From NCBI GenBank assembly GCA_041741455.1, contig JBGSJZ010000025.1:9954-73953 (forward strand): a DNA stretch of 64,000 nt, in the 5' to 3' direction. Positions 7,916 through 16,052 of the stretch are shown in pieces. The notes under the pieces were generated by a model. It worked only from the letters and a program-made list of their open reading frames with translations, did not search any database and was not told the origin of the DNA. The number at the start of each line of letters is the position of its first letter. The stretch's first letter is position 1. Made by a program: the position numbers and the translations under genes. Source of the stretch: CALESS01 sp041741455. Its GTDB lineage: Bacteria > Chloroflexota > Anaerolineae > Anaerolineales > Anaerolineaceae.

Positions 7916-8902
7916 CTAAGGCATGATGAAGACGGAACCGGCCTGGTTGTAACCCACGCCAGAACCAACAAAGGCTACCATATCACCGGATTTGATTTTG
8001 CCCTGCTTGCGAGCATCATCAAAGGCCATCGGTAGGCAGGCAGAGCCAGTATAGCCCCACTTGTGCATGATCCAGTGAGCTTTTTCAATCGGCAGGCCGA
8101 GGGTTTCCATAACCTGCTTGATGGTGTTCATACGCACCTGGGTGAAGATGATCATATCCAGGTCGTTCAGGTCAAAATGACCGTTGGCCGCCAATTCTTG
8201 CAAGCGGGCAGGCCAACCCTCATCATTGACCGTGGCTGGGAAGGGGGTGATCAATTTGACTTTGGTGCGCCCGGCTGCAAACGAATCGGCCGTAACCGGT
8301 TCATAGGTTCCGCCTGAATAAATGCCCCAATGTTTGTGGTAAGAGCCATCGGCGGCAAAGGTCGAGGTGACAAAGCCAGGTTTATCCGCTCCAGTAAGCA
8401 CAGCCGCTCCGGCGCCATCACCATAGAAGAAGGACATGACGTCCTTTTCCAGGTCAGCCAGCTTGTGCATCATGTAAGCGCCAATGACCAGTACGTATTT
8501 CAGGTTCAGGTTACTGCCAATCAAGCCCGCCGCCAGGTTCAGGCCGGTCGGGAAAGAAGCGCAGGCACAGCCGACATCAAAGGTGCCGGCCTTGAGCGCA
8601 CCCAACTTGTGCTGCACCACGACTGAGGTGGCCGGGGTGACGTAATCCGGGCTGTCGGTGCCAACGATGATCAAATCCAGATCTTCCGGCTTGATCCCGG
8701 CATCCGCCAGGGCTGCCTTGCCGGCTTCCACCGCCAGGTCAGAGGTCGCCCAATCGTCAGGTGCATAGAAGCGAGTTTTGATCCCTCCGGAAGCTTCGAA
8801 TTTGCCAATCACCGGGCCAAATTTTTCAGCTAAAACGCTGTTGGGAACTTCAATCGGCGGCAGGTACATGCCCGTGCCGATAATCGTTGCATAGCGTGCC
8901 AT
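7916..8902 (-). CDS. FabH-like ketoacyl synthase III family protein lacking the His/Asn decarboxylation residues
   Basis: 328 aa from the second of two adjacent ATG codons (8902), which gives better spacing to GAGGAG; 8905 is possible. The fold follows KAS III end to end. The catalytic Cys is kept (Cys114 in GCACASFP). Without gaps against E. coli FabH as I recall it, the HQAN motif is TQVR here (Thr254 replaces His, Arg257 replaces Asn), and the GNTSAA motif is GYTGSA (Tyr284 replaces Asn). It therefore keeps the acylatable Cys but should not decarboxylate malonyl-ACP. It may act as an acyltransferase, thioesterase or a non-decarboxylating condensing enzyme in the same CoA pathway. Confidence 0.85.
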   Translation of the reverse strand: MARYATIIGTGMYLPPIEVPNSVLAEKFGPVIGKFEASGGIKTRFYAPDDWATSDLAVEAGKAALADAGIKPEDLDLIIVGTDSPDYVTPATSVVVQHKLGALKAGTFDVGCACASFPTGLNLAAGLIGSNLNLKYVLVIGAYMMHKLADLEKDVMSFFYGDGAGAAVLTGADKPGFVTSTFAADGSYHKHWGIYSGGTYEPVTADSFAAGRTKVKLITPFPATVNDEGWPARLQELAANGHFDLNDLDMIIFTQVRMNTIKQVMETLGLPIEKAHWIMHKWGYTGSACLPMAFDDARKQGKIKSGDMVAFVGSGVGYNQAGSVFIMP

Positions 8903-8930
8903 CATCTGCTCCTCTATCCTTTACTGCCTG

Positions 8931-9695
8931 TTATGATCCGAGCACAATTCCGCCATCTGCACTGATGGTGGCGCCATGCACGAAGCTGGCCTCATCGCTC
9001 GCCAGCCAAAGATAGACATTGGCAATTTCCACCGGGTCGCCCAGGCGGCCGAGGGGAGTCTTGGCGCGCATGCCGGCCAATACTTCTTCCGGCATCTTCT
9101 GTACCATTTCGGTGGCAATGAAGCCCGGGCAGATGGCATTGACGCGAATGTTGAAGCGGCCGAGTTCACGCGCCCAAACCTTGGTCATGCCGATTACACC
9201 GGCCTTGGTGGCGACATAGTTGGTCTGGCCCATGTTGCCATACAGGCCCACTACCGAGGAGGCGTTGAGGATGACACCACCATGCTGCTTGATCATGAAT
9301 GGTGAAACTGCCTGGGCGCAGTTGAAGACGCCTTTCAGGTTGACATCCACCACCAGGTCAAATGCGCTCTCATCCATCTGCTTGACCAGTTGACCATCCT
9401 TCACTTTGACGAACAACGCATCCCGAGTGATGCCGGCATTGTTAACCAGCACATCCACCCGACCAAGCCTGGTTACCACATCTTCCACCCAAGCCTGCAC
9501 TTCGGCTCGGTCCGCCACATTCACCTTGTAGAACACAGCCTCGTGGCCAATTTCCACAGCAGCTGCCTGACCAACTTCTTCATTGACATCACAAATGACA
9601 ACTTTCGCCCCTTCTTCAGCGAAACGAATGGCAGTGGCTTTGCCGATGCCGGCTGCTCCACCGGTGATGAGACAAACCTTATCCTTCAGACGCAT
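8931..9695 (-). CDS. Short-chain dehydrogenase/reductase, FabG/acetoacetyl-CoA reductase-like
   Basis: 254 aa. The cofactor motif TGGAAGIG is at residues 11-18, NNAG is at 85-88, and the catalytic Ser/Tyr/Lys are seen as Ser146 or 147, Tyr160 and Lys164 (YVATK). Asp36 after the second strand (VICDVNE) suggests NAD(H) preference. The C-terminus ends with GATISADGGIVLG, standard for FabG-like SDRs. It should interconvert a 3-hydroxyacyl and a 3-oxoacyl thioester. It is the first gene of the catabolic operon; AAAGGAG lies upstream of the ATG, and a small TGGGC/GCCCA hairpin touches that ribosome site. The putative SARP-controlled promoter is at 9831-9876. Confidence 0.92.
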   Translation of the reverse strand: MRLKDKVCLITGGAAGIGKATAIRFAEEGAKVVICDVNEEVGQAAAVEIGHEAVFYKVNVADRAEVQAWVEDVVTRLGRVDVLVNNAGITRDALFVKVKDGQLVKQMDESAFDLVVDVNLKGVFNCAQAVSPFMIKQHGGVILNASSVVGLYGNMGQTNYVATKAGVIGMTKVWARELGRFNIRVNAICPGFIATEMVQKMPEEVLAGMRAKTPLGRLGDPVEIANVYLWLASDEASFVHGATISADGGIVLGS

Positions 9696-9830
9696 GACGA
9701 GACTCCTTTGGGCGCTTTGCCCAGTGTAGAATGGTATGAAATTTTTACTAGCAGGCCGCTAAAACCAACGGCAAAGATATTGTGGGGATTGGGCAGGCAG
9801 ATTGAGATGCAGACGGTGCCTACCATGACT

Positions 9831-9876
9831 AGAATAGCAGGCAAAGGTTGCACAGTGGTTACAAAATCGTTACAAA
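9831..9876 (-). promoter_or_regulatory. Putative SARP operator and -10 box of the catabolic operon
   Basis: On the plus strand GTTGCACA (9847), GTTACAAA (9858) and GTTACAAA (9869) repeat with an exact 11-bp period. Read towards the SDR gene (minus strand) the repeats are followed after 10 bases by TATTCT (9836-9831), a -10-like box. The place where a -35 should lie (9859-9854) reads ACCACT, which is not a sigma-70 -35. SARP regulators are known to bind direct repeats spaced 11 bp apart just upstream of the -10, replacing the -35. The gene upstream encodes a SARP-domain regulator. Site and partner assignment are inference from this match. Confidence 0.65.
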
Positions 9877-9893
9877 TTGGGAAATTGTCTGAA

Positions 9894-12800
9894 TTAATTG
9901 CGCGTCATGCGTTGCAGGAGAGCTTGCATCTCGCCGGAAGGCTCAATCCCCAGGTGCTCACGCAAGGTAGCGGAATAGCGATTGTAGATATTCTGGACCT
10001 GGGCCCGGTTGCCCAGGGTGCCGTAGATTTCCATTAAGTAACGGTACGCCGGTTCATCGGTCGGGTCGCGACGGATCATGGCCTGGCAAACCTGGATGGC
10101 TTCCTCCCGGTTGCCGGTGGTCACCAGCAGTTCGCACAATCGATCCCCGGCGGACAGCCAGACCCTGTTCAAGCGCTCACGTTCGACCTGGGTCCATCCC
10201 TCGTTCAGACTGTCCGGTAAAAACTCATCCGCGCCCAGCGCCAAGGCCTGGCGCAACCCTTCCAATCCTTCGCTGGCGGCCAGCCGTTCAAACTCATCCC
10301 CATCCAAGCGGATAACGGCCTGCGGATTGAGCATGTAGAAGTTTTCCCGCCGGGCGATGAAAAATGCCGGGCTGCCCTGCGGACGCTCTGGTTCGAGAGC
10401 TTTGTTCAGCGCATTTAAGGCCACCTTAAAATCGCGCACCGCCGCATCCCCAGGGGACTCCGGCCACAGCCGGTCAGCAATTTGCTCACGCCCCAACCAT
10501 TGGCCGCGATGCAGCAGCAACAACTGGAATAACTGCCGGGCTTTCTCGCGCTGCCACTCTGCCGGGCGGATTAACTCAGTGCCGCGCCAGGCAGTGAATG
10601 GCCCAAACAGGCGCACCCAGAGCGTGTAACCAGGGTGTGTTTCAACTTCTTCCAGGCCGGCATCCCGCAACAATTCGGTGATGGTAACCGGCTCAATCCC
10701 ATGGCGTCGGGCTTCCAACAGCAAGGGCCAGAAGGACTGGCCATCCCGCAAGCCAATGAAAGTCGGGCGGGTCAGCAAGCTGATATAGCCGTTCTGCCGC
10801 ACCACCGGCAGCAAACAGGCGACGCAGGTCATAGCCTTTTCCCGGCTCCCCAGCCGCCAGGCATTCAGCGCTAACCAAATCTGGGTGGCGCACCAGCCAT
10901 AGGCATCTTCCACCTGTTCGAAGCGCAAGGCGGCTTCCTCCAACCAGGTTTGGGCTTCGGCAGCCTCCCCGGCCAATGTGAAGGCAGAACCCAGCGCCAC
11001 CCGGACCAGGTTCCCCATCCAAACATCCCCGGCCTGCCCGGCAATCTCCAAGGCCCTTTCGGCATACGCCCGGGCAGAGACAAGATCTCCGCTATAGCCA
11101 GTGGCGCGGGCCAGTCCCCACAAAGGCTCCACGTGCACGCGCATCACTTTGAACGGCCGACTTTTTTCGATGGATTGTTCGTAGATAGGCAGCGCCGAAC
11201 GGCAGGCATTGGCGTTCCAGGGTTGGTCGCTGGCCATCTGGATCGGATGTCCCAGGCGCATCAACCCGACCGATTCCACGAATCCAGATTGCAAGCGCTG
11301 GCCAATACGGATGCCCTCGCGAGCAGCGGATTCAGCTGTCTCGACATCGCCCTGTAAAACACAAATCAAGGAGAGCAACATCAGGGTTTCGCGATGGAAT
11401 CGCTGCGGCCGGCTGCCGGCATTCTGGCGTTCCTGTTCGGCGCGCTCCTCCAAAATCTTGCGCCCGGCGGCCAGTTGACCGGTGCGGAGCAGGGCGCGCG
11501 CCTCTAAATAGAGATCACCCGGGTCGCTTTCTGCCCGCAACAACTGCGCCTCATGGTGCAAGGCCTGGGCCTGGTCGGGATGCCCGAGATTGAGGCGGTT
11601 TTCGGCCAGTTGGTCCAGCAAGCTGGCGGTGATGCTGCGATATTCCTGTGGTTCGAGCAAACGCAGGGCATTTTCCAGCAGGCTGTCCGCCTTCATTGGG
11701 CGAATGGTGTCCAGGTAGACCTGGGCCTGGCCGCGCAGGGCCAAGGCATGGCCCAGCCGATTCATTTGCCGGGTATAGTTCGTCTCCGCCTGCTGGTACT
11801 CCTCCAACGCCCCTTCAAAATCGTTGCGCAGACGCAACACATCCCCCTTCAATAGATGCAAGCCCGGGTGGCTTTGCCAGATCTCGACCGGCAAAGGCGC
11901 CAGCCAGCTGAGCAATGAGTCATACCGCCCAAGAGCCAGCATATCATCACCCAAACGCTCCACCCAGGCGGCCACCGCGTCAAAATCACCCGCCTGTAAC
12001 AAGTGATAGATGCCTTCCTCAGGATGGCGTCCGTCATAATAATCCGCCGCCAGACGGTGCAAATGACGCGCCCTTTCTGGATCACACTGGAGCTGGGTAC
12101 GCAGAAAATCATGAAACAGGCGTTGATAGCGGTAAGCGCCCTCACCCACTTGCTCGATGAAGAAACCAGTTTCGTAGAGCCAGGCCAGCATCCCGGCACT
12201 ACTGCCGCCGGTCAGTGTGTCGCAAACCCGAACGTCCATCTGCCGCAGAACGGCGGTGGTAAGCAGAAAATTTTGCAAAGGGGCCGGTTGACGAGCCAGC
12301 ACATCGTTGGCCAGATAATCAAACAAATCTTCGAGGGTATCCGGGAAATGCTCCAAGGCCTGATCCAACCCGGACATGGCACCGCTTTGCAGACTTTGCC
12401 AGACCATCTGAAGGGCAATCACCCAGCCATCGGTCTCCTGCGCCAGCCGTTCCGCCTGTTCACGCTGCATCGGCAGGCTGTACTGGTCGGTGAACAGATT
12501 TTGAATCTCTTCGACCGTGAAAGCCAGGTCGGCGCTCAGGATGGTGTGGACCTTGCCCTTGACTCGCCAGCGTTTCATGGCAGGCGTAGCCGGGATCTGC
12601 CGGCTGGCCAGGATCAGGCAGAAATTCGGCGGGTGGTAATCCACCAGCCGTTCCACCAGGGCAGCAATCTCAGGAATGTCCATCACCAGGTGATAATCAT
12701 CCAGCACCAGCACCGCCGGCCCATCGAGTCCAATGGTTAAAGCATTGATCAATGGCGTCAGGGCTGCCGTGGAGACCCGGCTGCCGCTTTCCTCCAGCGC

Positions 12801-13103
12801 CCGCAATGCGCTCTCCCCCAGGCCAGCCCCGGCTTGATTGAAGGCAGAAAGTAAGTGGGCCAAAAAAAGCAGCGGGTCGCGGTCAGGTTCGGTGATGGTG
12901 TACCAGAAAAAATTCTTGACCTGCCCGGCCAGTTCTGCCAGCAGGGTGGATTTTCCATAGCCGGTGCCCGCTTGCACGAGCACCACCGGGTATTCAAAAA
13001 CGACCTGCAGGCGCTTCAGCAAGCGCGGGCGCGGCAATAACCCCTTGCGCCCCGCCTGGGGTGGGATCAACTGGCTCTGAATGACCAGGTCGCGAATCGC
13101 CAT
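9894..13103 (-). CDS. MalT/STAND-type ATPase with TPR repeats and C-terminal SARP (wHTH-BTAD) domain; transcriptional activator
   Basis: 1069 aa. An N-terminal STAND NTPase shows Walker A GTGYGKST near residue 45 and Walker B VLVLDDYH near 130, followed by a winged-helix region and helical TPR-like repeats (about 400-780). Unlike MalT, which ends in a LuxR helix-turn-helix, the C-terminus is of SARP type: an OmpR-like winged helix from about 826 (LWVRLFGPF, then LFQLLLLHRG and REQIADRLWP) and a BTAD domain to the end (MIRRDPTDEPAYRYLME, YSATLREHLGIEPS). STAND regulators activate transcription when a ligand triggers oligomerisation. It lies immediately upstream of the catabolic operon on the same strand, so that operon is the obvious target. 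Confidence 0.9.
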   Translation of the reverse strand: MAIRDLVIQSQLIPPQAGRKGLLPRPRLLKRLQVVFEYPVVLVQAGTGYGKSTLLAELAGQVKNFFWYTITEPDRDPLLFLAHLLSAFNQAGAGLGESALRALEESGSRVSTAALTPLINALTIGLDGPAVLVLDDYHLVMDIPEIAALVERLVDYHPPNFCLILASRQIPATPAMKRWRVKGKVHTILSADLAFTVEEIQNLFTDQYSLPMQREQAERLAQETDGWVIALQMVWQSLQSGAMSGLDQALEHFPDTLEDLFDYLANDVLARQPAPLQNFLLTTAVLRQMDVRVCDTLTGGSSAGMLAWLYETGFFIEQVGEGAYRYQRLFHDFLRTQLQCDPERARHLHRLAADYYDGRHPEEGIYHLLQAGDFDAVAAWVERLGDDMLALGRYDSLLSWLAPLPVEIWQSHPGLHLLKGDVLRLRNDFEGALEEYQQAETNYTRQMNRLGHALALRGQAQVYLDTIRPMKADSLLENALRLLEPQEYRSITASLLDQLAENRLNLGHPDQAQALHHEAQLLRAESDPGDLYLEARALLRTGQLAAGRKILEERAEQERQNAGSRPQRFHRETLMLLSLICVLQGDVETAESAAREGIRIGQRLQSGFVESVGLMRLGHPIQMASDQPWNANACRSALPIYEQSIEKSRPFKVMRVHVEPLWGLARATGYSGDLVSARAYAERALEIAGQAGDVWMGNLVRVALGSAFTLAGEAAEAQTWLEEAALRFEQVEDAYGWCATQIWLALNAWRLGSREKAMTCVACLLPVVRQNGYISLLTRPTFIGLRDGQSFWPLLLEARRHGIEPVTITELLRDAGLEEVETHPGYTLWVRLFGPFTAWRGTELIRPAEWQREKARQLFQLLLLHRGQWLGREQIADRLWPESPGDAAVRDFKVALNALNKALEPERPQGSPAFFIARRENFYMLNPQAVIRLDGDEFERLAASEGLEGLRQALALGADEFLPDSLNEGWTQVERERLNRVWLSAGDRLCELLVTTGNREEAIQVCQAMIRRDPTDEPAYRYLMEIYGTLGNRAQVQNIYNRYSATLREHLGIEPSGEMQALLQRMTRN

Positions 13104-13124
13104 GAAGATTTCCTGTAAGCGATC

Positions 13125-13637
13125 CTAGCGTTTTACCTGCAAAGTCGGACGCGCCAAGCGCACAATCCCGCCATGAGAGGTCTTGACGCAGCCCTGCAGG
13201 CTGAGGTACAGCAAATTATTCAATTTTTTGAGGAACTTCAAACCATCATCGGTAATGCGGTTGCAAAAACTGAGATCCAGCCAGATCAGCCGGGTGAATG
13301 CTTCCAGATACGGCATGCCCTGGTTTCCCACATCGCAGGAAGACAAATTCAAATACTGCAGGTGTTTTAGCAGGATCAACTTTTTCAGGCCCTCATCCGT
13401 CACGCTGCGGTTCTCGGAAAGGTTGAGATAGATCACCTGCTTCAAACCGTCCAACTCCTTGACCAGCGCCTTCAGTTCGGCGTCGTCCCGCAGCCGGGCG
13501 CGCACCTGGATTTCTTCACCCTCCGGAAAGTGAATAATTCCGGGGCCGCGGTCCAACTCAAACCAGGTGTCGTCCAGTCCGCCCTTAGGACGGTGATAAA
13601 CCCATAATTCCATTGCGGTGACAAGTGTTTCGCTCAT
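13125..13637 (-). CDS. Leucine-rich-repeat protein
   Basis: 170 aa. About four repeats of the cysteine-containing/RI-like LRR type are visible between residues 60 and 155, for example LKQVIYLNLSENRSVTDEGL, then LQYLNLSSCDVGNQGM, LIWLDLSFCNRITDDGL and LLYLSLQGC. No signal peptide or membrane segment is present, so it is probably a cytoplasmic protein-protein interaction module. Its ATG overlaps the end of the CPBP protease gene by four bases, and it ends 21 bases before the SARP-type regulator, so the three genes form one operon. A role in tuning the regulator is possible but not shown. Confidence 0.75.
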   Translation of the reverse strand: MSETLVTAMELWVYHRPKGGLDDTWFELDRGPGIIHFPEGEEIQVRARLRDDAELKALVKELDGLKQVIYLNLSENRSVTDEGLKKLILLKHLQYLNLSSCDVGNQGMPYLEAFTRLIWLDLSFCNRITDDGLKFLKKLNNLLYLSLQGCVKTSHGGIVRLARPTLQVKR

Positions 13638-14563
13638 ACAGACTCCTCTACTGGTTGCAAAGCCTTGCTGCTGACCAATATTAAGATAGTGACTACAAAA
13701 AAGGCGATACCACCAATCAGACCAGTTGGTGCCGGGCCGATCAGGGGATTCGGCTCGCTGGCCAGGAACAACATTCCGATTGCGGCAATTCCATTAATGG
13801 CCGCATGCCCGATGACAGCCGGCCAAACCGATCCGCCGCGCAAAGTTACCCAGCTCAACAGGGCGCCCAGACAAATACAAACCACCACCATCATCAGCAT
13901 GCCCAGCCAGGGCGCACCGGTATATTCCAGACCATAGTTGTGACCCATGGCAATAATCGGCCAGTGCCAGATGCCCCAGATCACACCCGAAATCAACACC
14001 GCCTTACGACCACCCAGCGGCATCAACTTGGGCAGCAGGTAGGCCCGCCAGCCGAACTCCTCGCCGAAGGTAAAAATGCCGTTCAAGATCGGCGAAAGCA
14101 AAACCGCCTGAATGAATTGGATGAAGACAAGCGTCAACATCGACATGGGAATGGGAGTATCCCCGGCCAGGCCAGCCATCTGCTCGGAGAAAAGTTTCAT
14201 TTCTGGATCATAGAACTGCGGCATGACCAGATAAAACACAACTGCCCCGATCACCGTTAAGGCGGCAGGAAGTACCCAGGCCGCCAGCCAGTATGGCCAA
14301 CCCCGCTTGATTTTCGGCCGGAGATAAAGGTTGCTCCAACCTTCACGGGTGACCAGGCGGGTCAGGATGTGAGCCAGCCCCGGGGCAAACATATAGCCAA
14401 AGGCCAGTACAAAAAACGCCAGGGTGTAGTTGGTGAAAGGGATGATGATCGGTGAGTTAGCCAAACCACCATTAAAAGCCAATAAAAGTGCCCACAACCA
14501 GGCGATACCAAAGGCAAAGGCCAGAAAAATCAAGATTCGTTTGAGATCAACTTTGTTTTCCAT
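13634..14563 (-). CDS. CPBP-family intramembrane metalloprotease (CAAX protease/bacteriocin-immunity type)
   Basis: 309 aa with about eight hydrophobic segments. The diagnostic motifs are present: EEFGWRAYL (metal-binding Glu-Glu and the Arg), the His in WGIWHWP, and H-x3-N in IGHAAINGI. This family contains CAAX prenyl proteases and membrane proteases that release anti-sigma factors or modify peptides. It is the first gene of a three-gene unit with the LRR protein and the STAND-SARP regulator; a GAGG ribosome site precedes the ATG. It is divergent from the GH1 gene, with about 160 bases between starts. Confidence 0.88.
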   Translation of the reverse strand: MENKVDLKRILIFLAFAFGIAWLWALLLAFNGGLANSPIIIPFTNYTLAFFVLAFGYMFAPGLAHILTRLVTREGWSNLYLRPKIKRGWPYWLAAWVLPAALTVIGAVVFYLVMPQFYDPEMKLFSEQMAGLAGDTPIPMSMLTLVFIQFIQAVLLSPILNGIFTFGEEFGWRAYLLPKLMPLGGRKAVLISGVIWGIWHWPIIAMGHNYGLEYTGAPWLGMLMMVVVCICLGALLSWVTLRGGSVWPAVIGHAAINGIAAIGMLFLASEPNPLIGPAPTGLIGGIAFFVVTILILVSSKALQPVEESV

Positions 14564-14723
14564 ACGTGTTTATCCTCACGGTTGATTATAATAGCAAAGA
14601 GGATTTGTCTGTTTTTTCGATCGTTTATCCTGTCTATTACGACGCAACCAGTATGGATTGATTGAGTTCGGTTGCTGCGCAATGACCGGCACAATCATTC
14701 CGTGCATCACAAGGATGACCACC

Positions 14724-16049
14724 ATGCCCAAAGCCGATTACATCTTTCCACCTGGCTTCCTGTGGGGTAGCGCAACTGCTGCCCACCAGGTGGAAGGCCG
14801 CAACACCAACAACGACTGGTATGCCTGGGAGCAACTGCCCGGCAAGATCCAGGATGGCAGTAGCTCAGAACGCGCCAGCGACTGGTGGAGCGGGCGTTGG
14901 AAGGAAGACTTTGAGCGGGCGGCCGAGACCGGCCAGAATGCCCATCGCCTTTCAATCGAGTGGAGCCGTATCCAGCCAGCCCCCGACCGCTGGGATGAGG
15001 ACGCCCTGGATCACTACCGTGAAATTGTCCGCGGGCTGGTGCAGCGCGGCCTGACCCCGATGGTCACCCTGCATCACTTCACCAATCCGCTGTGGCTGGC
15101 CGGGCAGGGTGGCTGGGAAAATCCACAGGCACCGGAGTGGTTCGCCGTCTACACCCGCAAGGTGGTGGAGGCGCTGAAAGAATACGTCAGCCTGTGGTGT
15201 ACCATAAATGAACCCAACGTCTATGTGGCCGGGAGTTACCTGGGTGGTGATTGGCCACCGGGCAAGAATGATCAGACCGCGGCTTTCACGGTGCTTGCCA
15301 ACCTGTTGCGCGGCCATGCCCTGGCTTATAAGATCATTCATGAAATCCAAAAAACCGCCCGGGTCGGGGTAGCACACCACTACCGGCCGTTCAAACCCGC
15401 CCGGCCAGCCTTCCCACCGGATCTCTGGATGACGAATTTGATCAATCAGTCCTTCAACCGGGCCTTTGCAGATGCGATCACGACGGGTAAGTTGAGCTTT
15501 GCCTTGAAGAGTGTAAACATCCCGGAAGCCCGCAACACCCAGGACTTCATCGGTGTGAATTATTACTCGTATGAAGAAGTGCGCTTTGTGATCGACCCCA
15601 AAGCCATTTTCATGCGCCGGGAATTCCCAAAAGGTGTGGAGATAAGCGGGGATGGCATGAACGCCAACCAGCCGGATGGCATGTTCAGTTCGCTTAAGTG
15701 GGCCAAAAGCTACGGGCTGCCGATCCTGATTACCGAAAACGGCATCGATGACAGCCGGGATGGCATGCGGCCGCGCTACCTGGTCAGCCACCTGCACCAG
15801 GTCTGGCGGGCGGTCAATTTCAACTGGCAGATCAAGGGTTTCTTCCACTGGTCGTTGGTGGATAATTTTGAATGGGACAAGGGCTGGAGCAAACGCTTTG
15901 GTCTGTGGGGGCTGGATGTACAAACCCAGACCCGCATCCGTCGACGCAGCGTGGATCTCTACGAACGGATTTGCCATGAAAACCGCATCTCCTACGACCT
16001 GGTCAATGAATTCACCCCGGAGTTGATCCCGGTGCTGTACCCCGGTTAA
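14724..16049 (+). CDS. Glycoside hydrolase family 1 (beta-glucosidase/beta-galactosidase type)
   Basis: 441 aa from the ATG at 14724, chosen for AAGGA eight bases upstream and for the conserved N-terminus (FPPGFLWGSATAAHQVEG). The acid/base Glu is Glu163 in TINEPN and the nucleophile is Glu338 in ITENG, so both catalytic carboxylates of the retaining mechanism are present. HWSLVDNFEWDKGW near residue 375 forms the glycone site. No signal peptide, so it acts on imported disaccharides or glycosides in the cytoplasm. It is followed after three bases by the TGT-family gene and may be co-transcribed with it, although there is no functional link. Confidence 0.95.
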   Translation: MPKADYIFPPGFLWGSATAAHQVEGRNTNNDWYAWEQLPGKIQDGSSSERASDWWSGRWKEDFERAAETGQNAHRLSIEWSRIQPAPDRWDEDALDHYREIVRGLVQRGLTPMVTLHHFTNPLWLAGQGGWENPQAPEWFAVYTRKVVEALKEYVSLWCTINEPNVYVAGSYLGGDWPPGKNDQTAAFTVLANLLRGHALAYKIIHEIQKTARVGVAHHYRPFKPARPAFPPDLWMTNLINQSFNRAFADAITTGKLSFALKSVNIPEARNTQDFIGVNYYSYEEVRFVIDPKAIFMRREFPKGVEISGDGMNANQPDGMFSSLKWAKSYGLPILITENGIDDSRDGMRPRYLVSHLHQVWRAVNFNWQIKGFFHWSLVDNFEWDKGWSKRFGLWGLDVQTQTRIRRRSVDLYERICHENRISYDLVNEFTPELIPVLYPG

Positions 16050-16052
16050 TCC

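Noticed and set aside
7916..8902. HMG-CoA synthase as the identity of the KAS III-like gene, given a neighbouring thiolase and DUF35 pair
   Set aside because: Motifs and length follow FabH more closely, and the catalytic His expected of HMG-CoA synthase is not in place.
9847..9876. Three short repeats as a CRISPR remnant
   Set aside because: Repeat unit is 8 bases on an 11-bp period with no spacers, and no cas genes are present.
14952..15977. A 341-codon open frame on the minus strand
   Set aside because: Exactly antisense to the GH1 gene, whose catalytic motifs are intact; an effect of GC-rich codon use.
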